Part shown: one piece after another, positions 10,542-22,416 of the stretch
Layout: every line of letters begins with the position of its first letter
How positions within the stretch are numbered: position 1 is the stretch's first letter
Assembly (NCBI GenBank): GCA_000611775.1
Contig: KK106985.1
Location: 1,908,291 to 1,972,290, forward strand
Reading direction: 5' to 3'
Length of the DNA: 64,000 bases
Source of the DNA: Umbilicaria muhlenbergii
Lineage: Eukaryota > Ascomycota > Lecanoromycetes > Umbilicariales > Umbilicariaceae
Program-made: the position numbers and the translations under genes
Notes under the pieces: generated by a model
The model's database searches: none
Told to the model about the DNA's origin: nothing
The model's input: the letters and a program-made list of their open reading frames with translations, nothing else

Positions 10542-12569
10542 TTAATTACGCCTCCGTTTCGCAAAAGCATCATCCGATTGTATTTGACCTAGCATCTGAT
10601 CAATGGACGTGAAGTTGCTGGGATCAAAGGCAGATAAGCTGGCAGAAGTAACATGGCGCGAAGTCCCCTTACGAGCGGGTCGGCGGTCAATGCCGGCGAA
10701 TGGAGACCCTAGACGCTTCATGGAATCGGTGACGGGTGGCGGGGCAAGGTTGTTCGATTCATTGACCGTCGCTCCGGCCAGGTCCGGACTAGTCATCTGG
10801 TCGTACATGGTTGGCGGCGTGAAAAGACTTGTCAGACTGTTCGTGTTATTGTTATTGTGGTTGACATCTCCAAGGCTGAATCCACGGCTGCGAACACGGC
10901 GATGACTGCTTTCTGCAGGGCTTGCGAAGAGGTTCTCAAGGAAACTAGTCGGAATACCTGCGTCACCCGGGCTGGCTTCCTCGTCGAGTTGGTACAGGGC
11001 GCGCCTCTTGAGAGCACTAGGGTGGGGCATTGTATGATGCAGCCGGACTGGTGACATAAGCATCGGTCCAGAACTCGACATCTCTGATTGAGTGCGTGGA
11101 GCAGTTGGGCGCAGATGGTGGCGAGATCGACTTGGACCCCATGTATGATAGGCGAAGGGAGACCCAAGACGGGGTAGTTCTGGCTCTACATCCACACCAC
11201 CGATACCAAGACCGTAGTCAAAGGAAGCCGAGCTCGAAGGAATCGATGGCTCAACTGGGTTGTTGAACCACTCGTCCGAAGATCCTCCATTGGAGCTGCT
11301 TCTTCCCAATTGAGCAAGAGGGCCATCTGGCTGCATACTGGCTGCAGTACTGGTCGCAAGAGATATTTGAATATCGCGAGTCCCAAAAGAAATTCGCTTT
11401 CGAGCACGGAAGGGGCTGGGGAGGCGTGATGACTGAGACTCAGAGCGTGAGCTGGATGCAAACGGCGATGGGCTGCGGGTTTCAAGGAGACGTTGATAAT
11501 AAGGAGCGATTGAAGCTTTGCGCTTCGACAGCTCCCTGAGTCTCCGTCGCGTTGAAGCACCTGACTTGGGCCAGGTGGACATCTTCGGAGCAACAGGTGC
11601 AGTTGGGGTGCTGCTTCCACTGCGATCAGGTTTGATAGTATCGGGTGAGTCTGCCGGCTTAATCTTGCTGAACACTTCACTAGTTCCCTGTGCAGTCGGT
11701 GTCGCAGGAGTTTCCGACGACTTGCTGGCGATGACCCTGGATTTTCTCCAAGTCCGCTTAGCTTCCCGAGAGACACGACGACAGACCCCTAGTGGCGGTG
11801 TACTGCCGGGGACCGCTTTGAACGGTGTGACTGTAGGGTCCCGAAGATACAACAAGTACGTAGACCAAAGATGCTTGTCCATTTCGGGTGACCAATACAC
11901 GCGTTTCTTCTTACGCGCTTCTTTCTGTACGACCATGGGGTCACCTGATGTCGCGGCTTGTTCTTCCTTCGCTTTGGCTTTCTTGAACGATGTCAGGCTA
12001 AATGGATTGGGTGCATCGCTCTCGGGGCTCGTGCAGCTACCTCCTTGGGATACAAGTGAAGCTGAGCTAACATTGGATGAGTCCGAGGAATCTGAGGAGA
12101 TGGAACAGGTGGACATGGGCCGAGTAATGCTCTCGCCTATGGTATGTTGGTCGATGGTGTTCCATCCATTGTGGAATAGATCGAACTGTGCAGTGGGGGT
12201 TCGGGGAGCTGTCATGAATTCGCGAAACGCCACTGGGGCCAGATAGCCTTCTGCGGGCTCTGTCGCTCGTTGTTGTAGTGCCGGCCGGATTTGCTCGGTG
12301 TTATCAGGAGCCTCTATCGTCGGAAGCGGCATATCCTGGGAATTGTGAAGTAAATTGAGTTCGCCACTAGGGTCAGAAGGTGTGAATTTCGGACGCGTTC
12401 GGCGTTTGATGCGATATGCTTGCGGTGAGGGTGGTTTCGGAGTAGCCAATTCCCGCTCTGGAGTCTTGGGAGGCTCACCAACTTCGGTGTAGTGAAAGGT
12501 GAAGTTTTTGGGGAGCGTACTTGAGTTTCGGGGGAGAATAATCGAGAGGTCAGGACGAATTCGCGGCAT
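10542..12569 (-). CDS. Conserved-looking fungal protein of unknown function, possible DNA-binding regulator
   Basis: A single uninterrupted 675-residue frame. Most of it is Ser/Pro/Thr-rich and probably disordered. One compact, basic and aromatic block stands out at about residues 218-277: KKKRVYWSPEMDKHLW, then YLRDPTVTPFKAVPG, PPLGVCRRVSREAKRTW. The block resembles a small helical DNA-binding or SANT/Myb-like fold by its W...W spacing and basic flanks, but I cannot assign a family. Repeated LGSPFA motifs occur further on (PRLGSPFAYH, KRLGSPFAGI), and the C-terminus ends in KRRRN. No signal peptide or membrane segment is seen. Its 5' side faces a 3.7 kb gene-poor interval, which would suit a gene with a long regulatory region. 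Coding status is strong from length alone; a regulatory function is only inferred. Confidence 0.8.
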   Translation of the reverse strand: MPRIRPDLSIILPRNSSTLPKNFTFHYTEVGEPPKTPERELATPKPPSPQAYRIKRRTRPKFTPSDPSGELNLLHNSQDMPLPTIEAPDNTEQIRPALQQRATEPAEGYLAPVAFREFMTAPRTPTAQFDLFHNGWNTIDQHTIGESITRPMSTCSISSDSSDSSNVSSASLVSQGGSCTSPESDAPNPFSLTSFKKAKAKEEQAATSGDPMVVQKEARKKKRVYWSPEMDKHLWSTYLLYLRDPTVTPFKAVPGSTPPLGVCRRVSREAKRTWRKSRVIASKSSETPATPTAQGTSEVFSKIKPADSPDTIKPDRSGSSTPTAPVAPKMSTWPKSGASTRRRLRELSKRKASIAPYYQRLLETRSPSPFASSSRSESQSSRLPSPFRARKRISFGTRDIQISLATSTAASMQPDGPLAQLGRSSSNGGSSDEWFNNPVEPSIPSSSASFDYGLGIGGVDVEPELPRLGSPFAYHTWGPSRSRHHLRPTAPRTQSEMSSSGPMLMSPVRLHHTMPHPSALKRRALYQLDEEASPGDAGIPTSFLENLFASPAESSHRRVRSRGFSLGDVNHNNNNTNSLTSLFTPPTMYDQMTSPDLAGATVNESNNLAPPPVTDSMKRLGSPFAGIDRRPARKGTSRHVTSASLSAFDPSNFTSIDQMLGQIQSDDAFAKRRRN

Positions 12570-15500
12570 GATGAATGCGTTTGGGTGATGGCTGAAGCGC
12601 TAAAGTGACGGAAAGCAGCGTCAACACCTGCGCAGGCAAACAAGACCACGACCACTAGCTGTCGTTGGAGTGATATGACCAGGTCGCCAGACTAGGTAGA
12701 ACTGTCGCAAAGGCGGACGGTACTTCGAGACAGAAGATTCAGGGTCGCGGGTAGTTGGCGGCGACGGAGCGACAATGTCTCTGACTGTTTCTATGACAAG
12801 AAGAGCATTGAATTATCCTCAGACCCAATAATCCAGCTCTTTATCTAGACTTGTCGCATCCTATTGTGTACAAGACTCAGTTCGACTTCAGTTTGTAGGA
12901 GGAGAGAGCGGGATCGCGACGACGCGACAATATCGTTCCGACCGGCAATGCGACCGGGAATGCGACCGATACTTTTACTCGGAGCGTGCTTGACTTTGCT
13001 TTGTGTCTTCTGCGATTTCGAGTCGAAGAATTGTATGAAGAGAGGGGATTGTTGACACGGTGGATGGGTGCGAAAGTAAGAAGCCGATGGTGTTTTGTTG
13101 AGCGCAGGTCAAGTGGAGGCTTCTGCGGCGGGCTCGCTTGTCGATCAACGATGTGGAGATTTCTGAACTTTCGCGGCCACAAATCGTTTTTAGAACGGGG
13201 TATCTTGGCTTTGTGGGTCTCTGGAGGCAAGGTCAATGCTGTTGTTGATATCGATTGAGCGGATACGAAACAGTGCTCTGGAATGCTGAGAAGTCGAGGT
13301 CGGTCTCAGGTGTGGTCGTGGGCGTGGTCGCGGTCGTCGTCGAAGTGAAACGGGTGGGGCGTGAAACCGAAGTGATGAAAGAAGAGCTCACTTGGTCCTT
13401 GGAGCCTTTCGAGCTAGAGATGCACTGCGCACCGCACTCAGTCAAGTGAATGAGATGGCCGCCCGAATGTCACCTTCCAAGTGCTCGTCAGGCCGCGCAA
13501 GCTCAAGCGATGAGACAATTGGACGCCGGTTTGGATCGAAGACGGAGCAAGTGTCCTTTGTTCGTGATAGCGCCGTCTTACAGATCTAGCGACGCGCCTA
13601 CAAGGATCGCGTCGAGAAAGATGCCGGAAGGAGGATCTACAGTTCCACAGCCAAGCGGTGCGAGGACAAGCAGTGCCTCCTCGCCTAGGCTTCTGGTGAT
13701 CGATGGCGACCCTCTTTGAAGCTTGCGGTGTGCTCAACCTCTTTCTGAGGGCGAGACTGTCTTGGAGGCCTTGCAGAGTCGATGGGTAGACTAGTGAGCC
13801 AGTCCAACCCGATTTGCGTTGTTGCTGTTGTGCTTGTTTAGCTGGGCGTGGATGCTCCGCACGCAGCCCACACGTTTTTCGGCCGCGACTCCGCTCACGT
13901 GGCTGTAGGCAGGAGCAAGAAAGTTCCGAAGAACTGGCAGGCTTTTCAGCAATGGTATGGAAGCTATGATGAAAGGGAGCAACGGTGCAGACTGGTGATA
14001 CTGGAGTCACTGCCGCTCCTCTTGTTGCATGACCGTCCGTCCCATGGGAGGCGGCCAGCTCGCGGCCGAAGTCGCGTGGCCAAACGAGCCGAAGAACACG
14101 AAAAGTCGCGCTACCGAGTTCGCTAGCGTCAGTGGTCTGAGTCTAAACCTCAGTCGAAACAAAGCAGGAACTGCGTCCACTGCCTGCTCTTCTATCATGC
14201 CAAAGTATACAATGTCGTCCCATATAAGGTCGACCGCTCGTCTCGTACAAGCATACAACTACATCAGGTCTGGGCCTCTGTGCTCCACTTTCGCCCAAGG
14301 TGCGCTTCCCCAGATGCATAATGCACGGGCAATCCGAGAGTACCATCAAACGCTCTACGTCCGACCCCGTTGGCGTTGGGTTGAATGTCCGTGCTTGAGG
14401 TATGCGGAGGCACCAAATCGGAGTTTTATCAGCAGCTGCCATTGCTGCTTATTCGAGGCCTTTCCGCTGTAGAAGACGCAGGCTTGCCTGCGACAATCAC
14501 GATGGCAGGAATAGTCACTGGCTAATGTACTCGTGTCACATATTGTGTGATGCTGATGCGCGTCCAACATCGACGATCCCCAGCGGTCCTCGCTGGCAAG
14601 CTCCTCAATTAATACATGCGAATTACAGAGCCCAGCAAAGTAGCCATCGCGGATGCAACGAAAACGCTTTTCATTGATACCATACTGTTGCCGGAGGTCG
14701 CACTACCTTAGCCTTTACCGGCGACTCTGGCAGCGTTCCACCCGGCTCGCCGTCTGTTACGTCCAGCTGTCGGTGGAAATGTCTGTCGGCGAGGAATGCT
14801 TCCTCTACTCCCTATTGCAGTTTTTTCCAATTAATTCCCCGCAGTCCTACTTTGTCGCACTGTTCTTTTTGGCTTCTCTGGTCTGCCCAAATGTGACGGT
14901 GGTTTTCGAATACGTGACGGCGTGTCTTGCAACTATATCTTTTCTGACCTGTTGACTCCCAACTTCTTACGAGAAAAATGGCGCTACTACTGTACCGTGA
15001 ACACTGTATCGAATGCTGCCGCAACCTGGTAGTTCACTTCATTTAGTTTGCCTCTAACAACGCCATGTCAAGCGACCTGAGATGCCTGGAAGATGCATTA
15101 TCACTCTAGTCTTAGAAATGACCCCTTCGAATGAAGTTGGGTCAGTGAGGTGTTTCTAGATCCCGATTGGCTGGCCAAGCAGACCCTGGAAATTGTGTTA
15201 CGCTTCGCACTTTTTCGAGTCTACTGCCAGCTGGCTTGCAGTGGAAGATAAGGTTGGTGTGCTACAGCCCCCATCGGTCGCCCACATGGGGTGCATTCAC
15301 AGAAACCCGGGACTATGTCTCTTCAGCCATTCAAACGTCCATCGGGCCAGCATTAGTTCCCAAGAAGCCTGGTGGTAAATCCAACTCCACCCGATACCTG
15401 GAAGGGTCCTAGAGGACAGCAGACTGATCGAGGGAATCATAAAGCATTGGGCAATACCGAAGACAGAGAAAACGGCTAGGGGAACCACAAGAATGGTCCT

Positions 15501-16325
15501 TCAATCGATCAGACGCTAAGAGCTCGAGCGATGTAGCCCCTATCGAGCACAAGAACACTGGTAGCCCAGGAAAGATTGAGGACACCAAGAAGCTGTACCT
15601 ACACTTGGCTTTGAACTTTGCTCGTTAGGAACGCTGCAGTGGGACATGACTCTCAAGTCATAAAAGTGCTGTGGAAAGATAGCAATACGTACACAAGCAC
15701 ACACGAGTTCTCCACATATGCGGGTCATCCGCTCACGTTATGCTCTGCGCCACGACGAGGATTTGGTCCCTACTCAAGCATTTCCGTCTGATGTAGGGAT
15801 CAAAAATCCATCATCTGCGCATATCGACAAAGCAACCGGTCAGGCCGTGATGTTCTACAGTAAGCTTCCCAACATCGGGTAAAAGGGGCGTCGGTAACCC
15901 ATCACGTTTGACTCTGGAAGAACCTTCGGACCCAGAGTCGGGGTCCAGTGAGTCCGTGTTCCATGTGATCTGCAGAGTGAATATCGCAGTGCATAACAGT
16001 TGCTAAGAGCTCTGGACGGAAGTGTGCATGATGCACTTGACACCAAAGCTCGCCGTTTGTCAGCGAGATACGCTCATTGTGGTACAAGTTTCACCCTTCC
16101 ATGACCCTATCCCCTTCATCGACGTTCCCCCTGCAAAGACAGGGAAAAGAGAATGACATGCACACCGCCACCCGCTGTTTACCAGCACCTAGCCGGGACT
16201 CTTTCCAAAATCGTCGATAGTCAGCAAATATGCCAGATCCTCAGCTCCAACCCTTCCAGAGTCCCAGACCCTTTCCAACGCAACCTCATTCCCTACGTAC
16301 CACCCCCCCGAAAGCCCCTCTAACC
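12570..16325. other. 3.7 kb interval without a recognisable gene
   Basis: Both strands hold only short frames. The longest is 190 codons on the minus strand at 13438-14010, with composition unlike the neighbouring genes and no family I recognise. I looked for splice-joined exons like those found for other genes here and saw none. The part next to 12570 probably holds the promoter and leader of the gene ending at 10542. The rest may be degenerate sequence or an untranslated transcript. Confidence 0.5.
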
Positions 16326-17298
16326 TCACGTCCCCGCAAACTCCATCTCCCCATCCCCAACCCCCACCTTCCCCGCCATCCGATTCTCCACCAACGCCCT
16401 CACCAACCCAACCGTAACCCTCCTCCCCCTCTCCACATCCGCCTTCCCCGCCCCGCCCGGCACATGCAAAAACACCACCGGCAACTCTCCCCCCCGATCC
16501 CTCCTCCAAAACTCGACCAAGCCGGTATAAAACGTGAAATCGCACAGATACCTCCCCGCATCGCGCGAGGGTCTGACATCTTCATCCTATCCACCCGCAT
16601 CACCATCGACGACGTTAGCTATCAGTTGCGTCATTGCGCCGTCCCGCCGGCCACACCGCCCGCCCCATTCAATGGGTGGGTTGTAAAAGGGGAAAGGGGG
16701 AGGGGGGTGGGGGGGTGGTGTGCGCGGGGTAAACAAGCGTACCATCACCCCAGCTTTCCACCTTCTCCAAACATCATGCTCGCTCCACCCCCTCCACCTC
16801 GGTGTCAAAATCTCCGGACTCCCCACCTCATCACTCCAGTACCGATCCCCCTCCATCGTCTCCCCATCCACGTCTTCCTTCCCGTACCCGTCGCGACGCG
16901 CCACCGTTTCGAGCGTGAAGAAGTGCCGGCCGGGCGCCATGCCGATGTGCAGCACCAGGTCGTAGGCGGGGCGACTGGTGTCGGCTGCGGACGAAGAGGA
17001 CGAGGGCGGGAAGATGAGGGCGGGGACGGTGGAGCGCACGGTGCGGTAGGCGACGCGGATGGGGGTCGGGTGCGCGTGGATGTGGATGGTGGGGAGGTGG
17101 GGGGAGGAGGGTTTGGAGGGGTTGATGGGGTTGTCGCGGAAGGGCTATGGTATCCTTGGGTTAGTTTGGGCGGCTTTGGGTGGATGAGGGAAGTAAAAGG
17201 AAAGGAGGGGGGGGTGGGTTGCGCACGCCGAAGCCTGTTACGAGGACGTGGATCTCGTCGTCGGTGGGATCTTCGGTTTCGGGACCGCGTGAACCCAT
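16326..17298 (-). CDS. Pyroglutamyl peptidase I (cysteine peptidase family C15)
   Basis: Removes N-terminal pyroglutamate from peptides in the cytosol. Three exons (17298-17227, 17144-16743, 16586-16326) give 244 residues. The first join produces VLVTGFGPFRDNP, the N-terminal signature of C15 peptidases. The expected catalytic residues are visible: Glu in HFFTLETVARRDGY, Cys in DAGRYLCDFTFYTGL, and His in PVVFLHVPGG. Length matches the family (about 210-250). No signal peptide, as expected. The gene is strongly GC-rich with G-rich codon choice in its last exon, unlike the AT-richer sequence on either side, and no single frame shows it because the introns (82 and 156 nt) split it. It stands alone between two gene-poor stretches. 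Confidence 0.88.
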
Positions 17299-17938
17299 GG
17301 TTGTGGCGGGTGGTGGCGGACGGTGGCGGGTGAGGATGTGGGGAGGGGGAGTCTATTAGGAATTGAGTTGATTTCTAACGGCTTACATCAGATTGAGTCG
17401 ATTGGCTCGGCTAGCCCCACAATCACCTTCAGGCATGTGCGTTTGATACCACAGCAGAGGCGTGATAAAATGGATATCGTGGGGCTACCCCAAAGCTAGG
17501 TGACTCAAAGTTTGTGTACGCAATGACATATCTGGATTGCGAGAAAGAAGCAGATGTGTGCCAGCTGCTTGCATACATGTTTGACAACTGAAAGTGCAAA
17601 TATGACAGTGCCACAACAACTGCCCTTCGGTTACCTCAATTCCAGTGGGGAAGGGAATATGAACAGCTACTACCATGACTGTGCAAACGCTTGCAATATC
17701 AATCATGAGTGAGCTAGATGAGGAAGCGACAACAAGTCATACGCGACAGATTTGGCACACTGAGAAAAAGTGAGCCCAATCTTTCACGTCCAGACTCCCT
17801 CTGCCCGACAAGCAAGTACCACTATCTCCCGAAGAAGAAGGAGAAGAATAAGAAGAGGAGGAGCGGAAGAAGGAAGAAGAACGAAACACGCTTGTAAGTT
17901 GCTCTGGGTAAGCGTTTGCAAGTACTATCCATGAAAAT
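17299..17938. other. Intergenic, no gene seen
   Basis: 640 bases between the pyroglutamyl peptidase start and the end of a decayed BTB gene. It holds an AG-rich stretch at ~17820-17890 (gaagaaggagaag type) and nothing else that I can support. Confidence 0.5.
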
Positions 17939-18556
17939 TCACAACACGTCCAGATATTGGCTTCGTTTTCGGTCTTGGGGCATTGTTTCGCAACCTTCAA
18001 ACCATCTGAAGCTGAAGAAGAGGTCCGATGCGAGGTCTCCACCTTCCCTTAGAAGTGCTGACCACCCGACGCCGAGATCGTTGAGGGGGTAATACGGTTC
18101 CTTGAAATCGAAGGCCGCTTGAAGTGCGAAATATAGCCGCAGTTTACTTCCAACAGCGGTGTGACCATAGACGTATCTTAATTCATCTGGTCAGATGAAG
18201 AAATTTGCGCTTTCGTCAAGAAGGGTTTCGATAATATGATTCTTGAAAGCAGTAGCTCCCAATTTATCACCCAGTATCCATGCATTCGCGGACTGGATCG
18301 AAGCCAGGTGTGACATATGCTTGTGATTCCCAGTATACATCCATCGAACAAAAAGCCCGAAACTGTCTGGGTCGTCGTCCGGCAGTGTAACGACGTTGGT
18401 ATGAGCTTCTCGAAAATCGCCAAGCAAGGCACGATGAAAGAAGGGTGAGTGAGTGGTAAGAAGGTCCTTCTGTATCGCCCACGATTCTCGGGTTGGCCCG
18501 ACGATGACTTCGATTGCGACACCTCCCTTGAGCCTGGGTTACCCATCAGCACAGGC
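17939..18556 (-). pseudogene. Decayed BTB/POZ-domain gene
   Basis: One minus-strand frame reads as a fungal BTB/POZ protein: VIVGPTRESWAIQKDLL, HSPFFHRALLGDFREA, VVTLPDDDPDSFGLFVRWMY, KLGATAFKNHIIETLL, then LRLYFALQAAFDFKEPYY and SDLFFSFRWFEGCE, up to a TGA at 17939-17941. The same frame is cut by a TAA at 18539-18541 and a TGA at 18191-18193, and no ATG precedes the domain after the first stop. I could not find introns that would remove both stops: the sequence around each lacks a usable donor and acceptor pair. BTB proteins usually mediate dimerisation or recruit cullin-3, but this copy looks inactive. A very short unconventional intron at the first stop remains possible. Confidence 0.75.
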
Positions 18557-18899
18557 AAAGTCGAAGGCGTTATACGAGGATTTGAAACGTACAGCTGCAG
18601 GCCCTCCGCCGACCCGATATCCAGAATCTATTTTGCCATTGTGAAAAAGAGGGCGTAATAGACAGGCCTAGGATTTCCAAAACCTAGATCTATTCAAGCC
18701 GAGTTGTCCTGTATCAGAGACCGCAAAAGGCTCGATGGACTCTTATGCGTTGAATAGGAATTTGCAAATTCAGATCCGAGATTCACGCACATGGATTGCG
18801 TCAAGCTAAAGTGAAGGCCAAGGAGGTGAATCTATCCTTCACTTGTTCCATTGACAATTTTCTAAAACAACGGAAGCAGATGAAGCGCAAAATCGCTCA
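18557..18899. other. Intergenic, no gene seen
   Basis: 343 bases upstream of the BTB remnant and downstream of POL5. No coding signal beyond short frames. Confidence 0.45.
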
Positions 18900-21800
18900 T
18901 CACTGTAACTGCAGCTTAGACGTTACACACCAATTGAGCCAGTCTGAAAAGAAGGATGGCTTGACATTGCACTTGGAGTCAAAGAGAAGCACCTCCTGCG
19001 TGCTCGCATACTGGGCGATGACTGCCCGCAAATTATCCTTGTTTTGAGCCGCAAGCACTTTCGCAAGTAACAAGCTGGCCTGACTGCAAGCATACGCATG
19101 GGCGTTTGAGCCTTCCTTTCCTGCTTCGGTGTGCACGAGCGTAAGTAGCTTAAGCAATATTCCCCTTTCAGCGTCGATTAGTAGACCCTTTCCCTTGCAG
19201 AGTCGAAAGTATTCTCGAATCAACGCAGTGGCTTTTTCAGAGACCTGCTTGTTTGTGGTTGTCCGTATCAGCTGTAGTAGTGGCATAATAAGGTCTAGGC
19301 TTGGAGCTTGAGCATGTTGTTGCTTTATGTAGACGTCTAGAAGCTCCAAGACCCGGCATTTGAAGTTGACAACTGTTTCTTTAGCGTTCTTCTTCTCTTT
19401 CTTTTTACTCGTAACCTTCTTCCTCTCCCGAAAAACTTTCTCAAGGTGTCCGTCGAGCGCTTCCATCTGGGCGTCGTCCATATCCTCATCCGGTGATTCA
19501 TCGTCCTCCGCTGCCAAATCTTCGTCAGCCCGCCGCGTTCCCAGTGCTAAGGCAAGTTTTGCATTGAATGCAGCCAACTCGTCTCCGTCGCCATCTGAGT
19601 CCTCATCTTCTTCGTCTTCCTCCTCCTCAGATGAGTCTGCAGGGCCATTCGAACTGTCTGCGTCGTGTATCGATGTGTTGTCAGAGTCGTTCTCATCGAT
19701 ATCTATTTCTTCGACGTCAGACATTTCTTCGTCATCCTGCCCCTCGTCTTCTTGTTCGAACATCTCTTCTTGACCAGACATGTTTTCTTTCGTCTCGAGT
19801 ACCTATCACTGTTAGATTTCACCCTGGATCAACCAATGAATGCAATTGGCTTACGACTATCATAGACTGGAGGCCAGCAGCATTGACACTAGGTGCAAAA
19901 GCACCAAAAACTTGCTGCGCCAAACGTCGAAATAGTAGCGAAGGCTTTGAAACCAGGCTAAGAAGAATCTCCACCATGATTTCCGAACCTCCCTGGCTGT
20001 ACTTGTCACGATGCTTTACCAGCGAATCGTAACATTTTCTGAGCTCATCCAGTATGGTTACCGCATCCGAGTCCCCATTGTACACCTGCAAAATTGTCAG
20101 GGAGTATAGAAGCTTGAAAGCTCGTAGCAAATTCTGCTTAGACGACTGTGGTTTGTTCGCCTTCGAATGAAGCTTATCCAACGTCTTCCAAGCCCGGCTT
20201 ACTGTTTTACGTATCTTGTCGTCAGCGTCAAATAGAGGTTGACTGTCCATGTCCTCTTTCTCCCGTTCATGAATCGTCGTGACGACGTAGTATGGAAACT
20301 GCGCTGGATCCTCTACCTTAGCAACCAGATGCGTGAGACAGGAAGATATGCGTGATCTAAACACGTCTTGCGAAGCCTTGAGAATCGGCGGTTCGACGGC
20401 CAGCCTAGGCGAAAAGTACGCCACGTCCACGAAAAAGGTCAATAGCTGCTCTGTGCAAGCATTATATTCCGATACCGCTGCTTTCGAAAGGCTATCGATC
20501 TGCCTGGATCGTATAGCGGAGAGCAGCTGATCGGCGAGCATCTGTCGTCTTGATGCTGCACCAGTCTCGTCTTGCACTTGAGGTTTGAGGATCAAATGTT
20601 CAAAAAGTGGTAACACAGTGCGAAGGGTCTGCGCGTCGATTTGGGACAGCAGCTTCTCGACAGTCTTGGTTTTGGTGACATGGTCAAAGTTGACGTGCCC
20701 ATGTGGACCAAGAAGACCACCGATAACTGCTGTTGTCGCCTGCGGTGCTATCTCTACCCTTGCATGGATCGCTTTGAGGACCTTCAATGCAACGCGGTGA
20801 AGATAACGATCAGGAAGAGCAAGATGATTCATAAGACACCGCATAAGATTCTTGCTAAACAAAACAGGTACTAGATGTTCTGGCACAGCGCCGAACATCT
20901 GTTCAAATAACAGAAGGCCCCAATACTTCCGTACTTCGGATGATGAAGCAGCAAAAAGGCTGTCTAACCAAAGTCAGTGGAGCATCGACTATGACACAGA
21001 GAGCCGCGCTTACTGTCAACAGCTTCGTTCCAGAAATCCTTGAAATCTAGGCGTTTAGAGCTGCTTGTATGCACTCGGCCAGATTTGCCTTGGTCCTTGA
21101 GCAGCGCCGCAAGCACCAAAGGCCAGGCAAAATGTACTTTAAAGTTCCATGACCCTTTTGGTGGGACGTTACCTTCCGTGTTGCCTTTATCATTGTTTGC
21201 GGTGGAAGCTTCCTTCAAGACTTTTGCAAGATTACTTTTCTCTTTCACATATAAAGGATCTTCATGCTGCCAAACCCCAGCGGGTAGTTTGACAGTGGGA
21301 AAACACGACTGGATGGCTATCCATATCGCGATCCCCTCCGAAGTCTTGGCAAGTCCGTGGGTGTTTAGTCTGTCAATGATGGCCTGGACGTAGCTCGGGT
21401 CAAGACCTTGTGCGTGGAGGTTCTGTGTTGCTCCGTAGACAATCCACCCACATTCCTCGCGAAGCCACGGCTTCTTCTTGGCCAGCTCGAATAACAGGTC
21501 GAGGACTGAGTCCCAGTGGTCTGTGGATGTTTGAGCCTTAAATAGGATGCCAGATTTAATTAGGGCTTCTGAACCAAAAAGGCGCCCGAAATTGTGATCG
21601 CGTTCTTCCTACGGAGTTATGTTAGTACTTGTTCCAATAGCAACCCTATCGATAACCGACTCACTTGACCCGAAACTTTGCCTCCGATGTGGGTTTGCTC
21701 CTTGAGTAAATCGATGAGCTTTGGAATACTCAAATCCAGGTTAGGCGCATCTTTAATGAGCGGACCGAGGAGCTGTATTAAAAGCTCTGTAAGCGCCACC

Positions 21801-22027
21801 GAAAAGCCCAGCCTTGCTGCTTTGCGACCACTGCACAGCCCTCGAATGAGCCTTTTCAATGTCTTAACCGCCTCTTCGCTGGTAGGGCTGCTCTCGGGAG
21901 AGAATCTGGATAGGAGGGATTGAGCCGCCTTCAACCTGACTTCCTCGTTTTCATTTGCGAGATCTTCGTATATCTCAACCAACTGAGTCTGGCCACTAGG
22001 CTGCTCTCTTCGTCGTTTCTTCGACAT
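18900..22027 (-). CDS. POL5: Pol5 / MYBBP1A-like nucleolar protein (DNA polymerase phi family)
   Basis: Exons 22027-21665, 21608-21014, 20963-19855 and 19802-18900 give 989 residues, with introns of 50-56 nt. The N-terminus (QLVEIYEDLANENEEVRLKA, LIRGLCSGRKAARLGFSVAL) is typical of Pol5/MYBBP1A, which are HEAT-repeat-like nucleolar proteins needed for rRNA production. Despite the 'polymerase phi' name, they have no proven polymerase role. The middle reads as repeated helices (WDSVLDLLFELAKKKPWLREE, VRKYWGLLLFEQMFG). A very acidic stretch at ~700-770 (DEEMSDVEEIDIDENDSD and an EEEEDEEDED run) is a family hallmark, followed by a Lys-rich segment and a helical C-terminus. The start used is the ATG at 22027 (MSKKRRREQ); an in-frame ATG at 22042 would add five residues. 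Confidence 0.9.
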
Positions 22028-22416
22028 TGTTCTGGGGTACACCTTTGGTGCGACTTGCCGTTGTCCATTTCTTCAGAAATCTTTGAGGACCTCGGATACA
22101 GCAAAGGATGCATACAGAGCAAACATTCCTAAAGGTAGTAGTGTCTAGCCCCGGGGGCCAAACCTTAATTAAGCTAAGATAGTTACTTTGTAAGGAGCCT
22201 GAGAGGACTTTTACCGACACTTATTGAGAACCTTAGGCTCCTCAGACCCTTAAGCTGTGCGAGCTTACTCTCCGAGTACCAGACATCCAGCGTGAGCCCA
22301 TCATTGTTGACTTCTCTACCACAGGCCTAGAGAACCCTTAAAAAACCTAGTCTACAACGTCCTTATTTCCGGCATCATCTAGGACGTATGGCTCGTAGTC
22401 ATCACAGCTACCAATA
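22028..22416. other. Region upstream of POL5
   Basis: 389 bases holding the POL5 promoter side. It contains an 8-base inverted repeat, AGGAGCCT at 22193-22200 and AGGCTCCT at 22235-22242, which could form a hairpin with a 34-base loop. No gene was seen. Confidence 0.5.

Noticed and set aside
11898-11903. ACGCGT words scattered in coding regions as cell-cycle boxes
   Set aside because: About nine occur in 64 kb, no more than chance. Only the promoter-positioned one before MCM4 (and the shared word near APN1) was kept.
13438-14010. 190-codon minus-strand frame
   Set aside because: Its sequence is Arg/Ser-rich without any domain or family feature, overlaps frames on the other strand, and has no supporting splice structure. 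Length alone is not enough at this GC content.
16230-17333. 367-codon plus-strand frame over the pyroglutamyl peptidase gene
   Set aside because: It is antisense to a gene with clear catalytic motifs and reads as Pro/His/Arg-rich low complexity.
18530-18575. A tiny intron removing the TAA of the BTB gene
   Set aside because: The possible GTAACC...AAG intervals are 16-40 bases, below the usual minimum, and none restores a start codon or explains the second stop.
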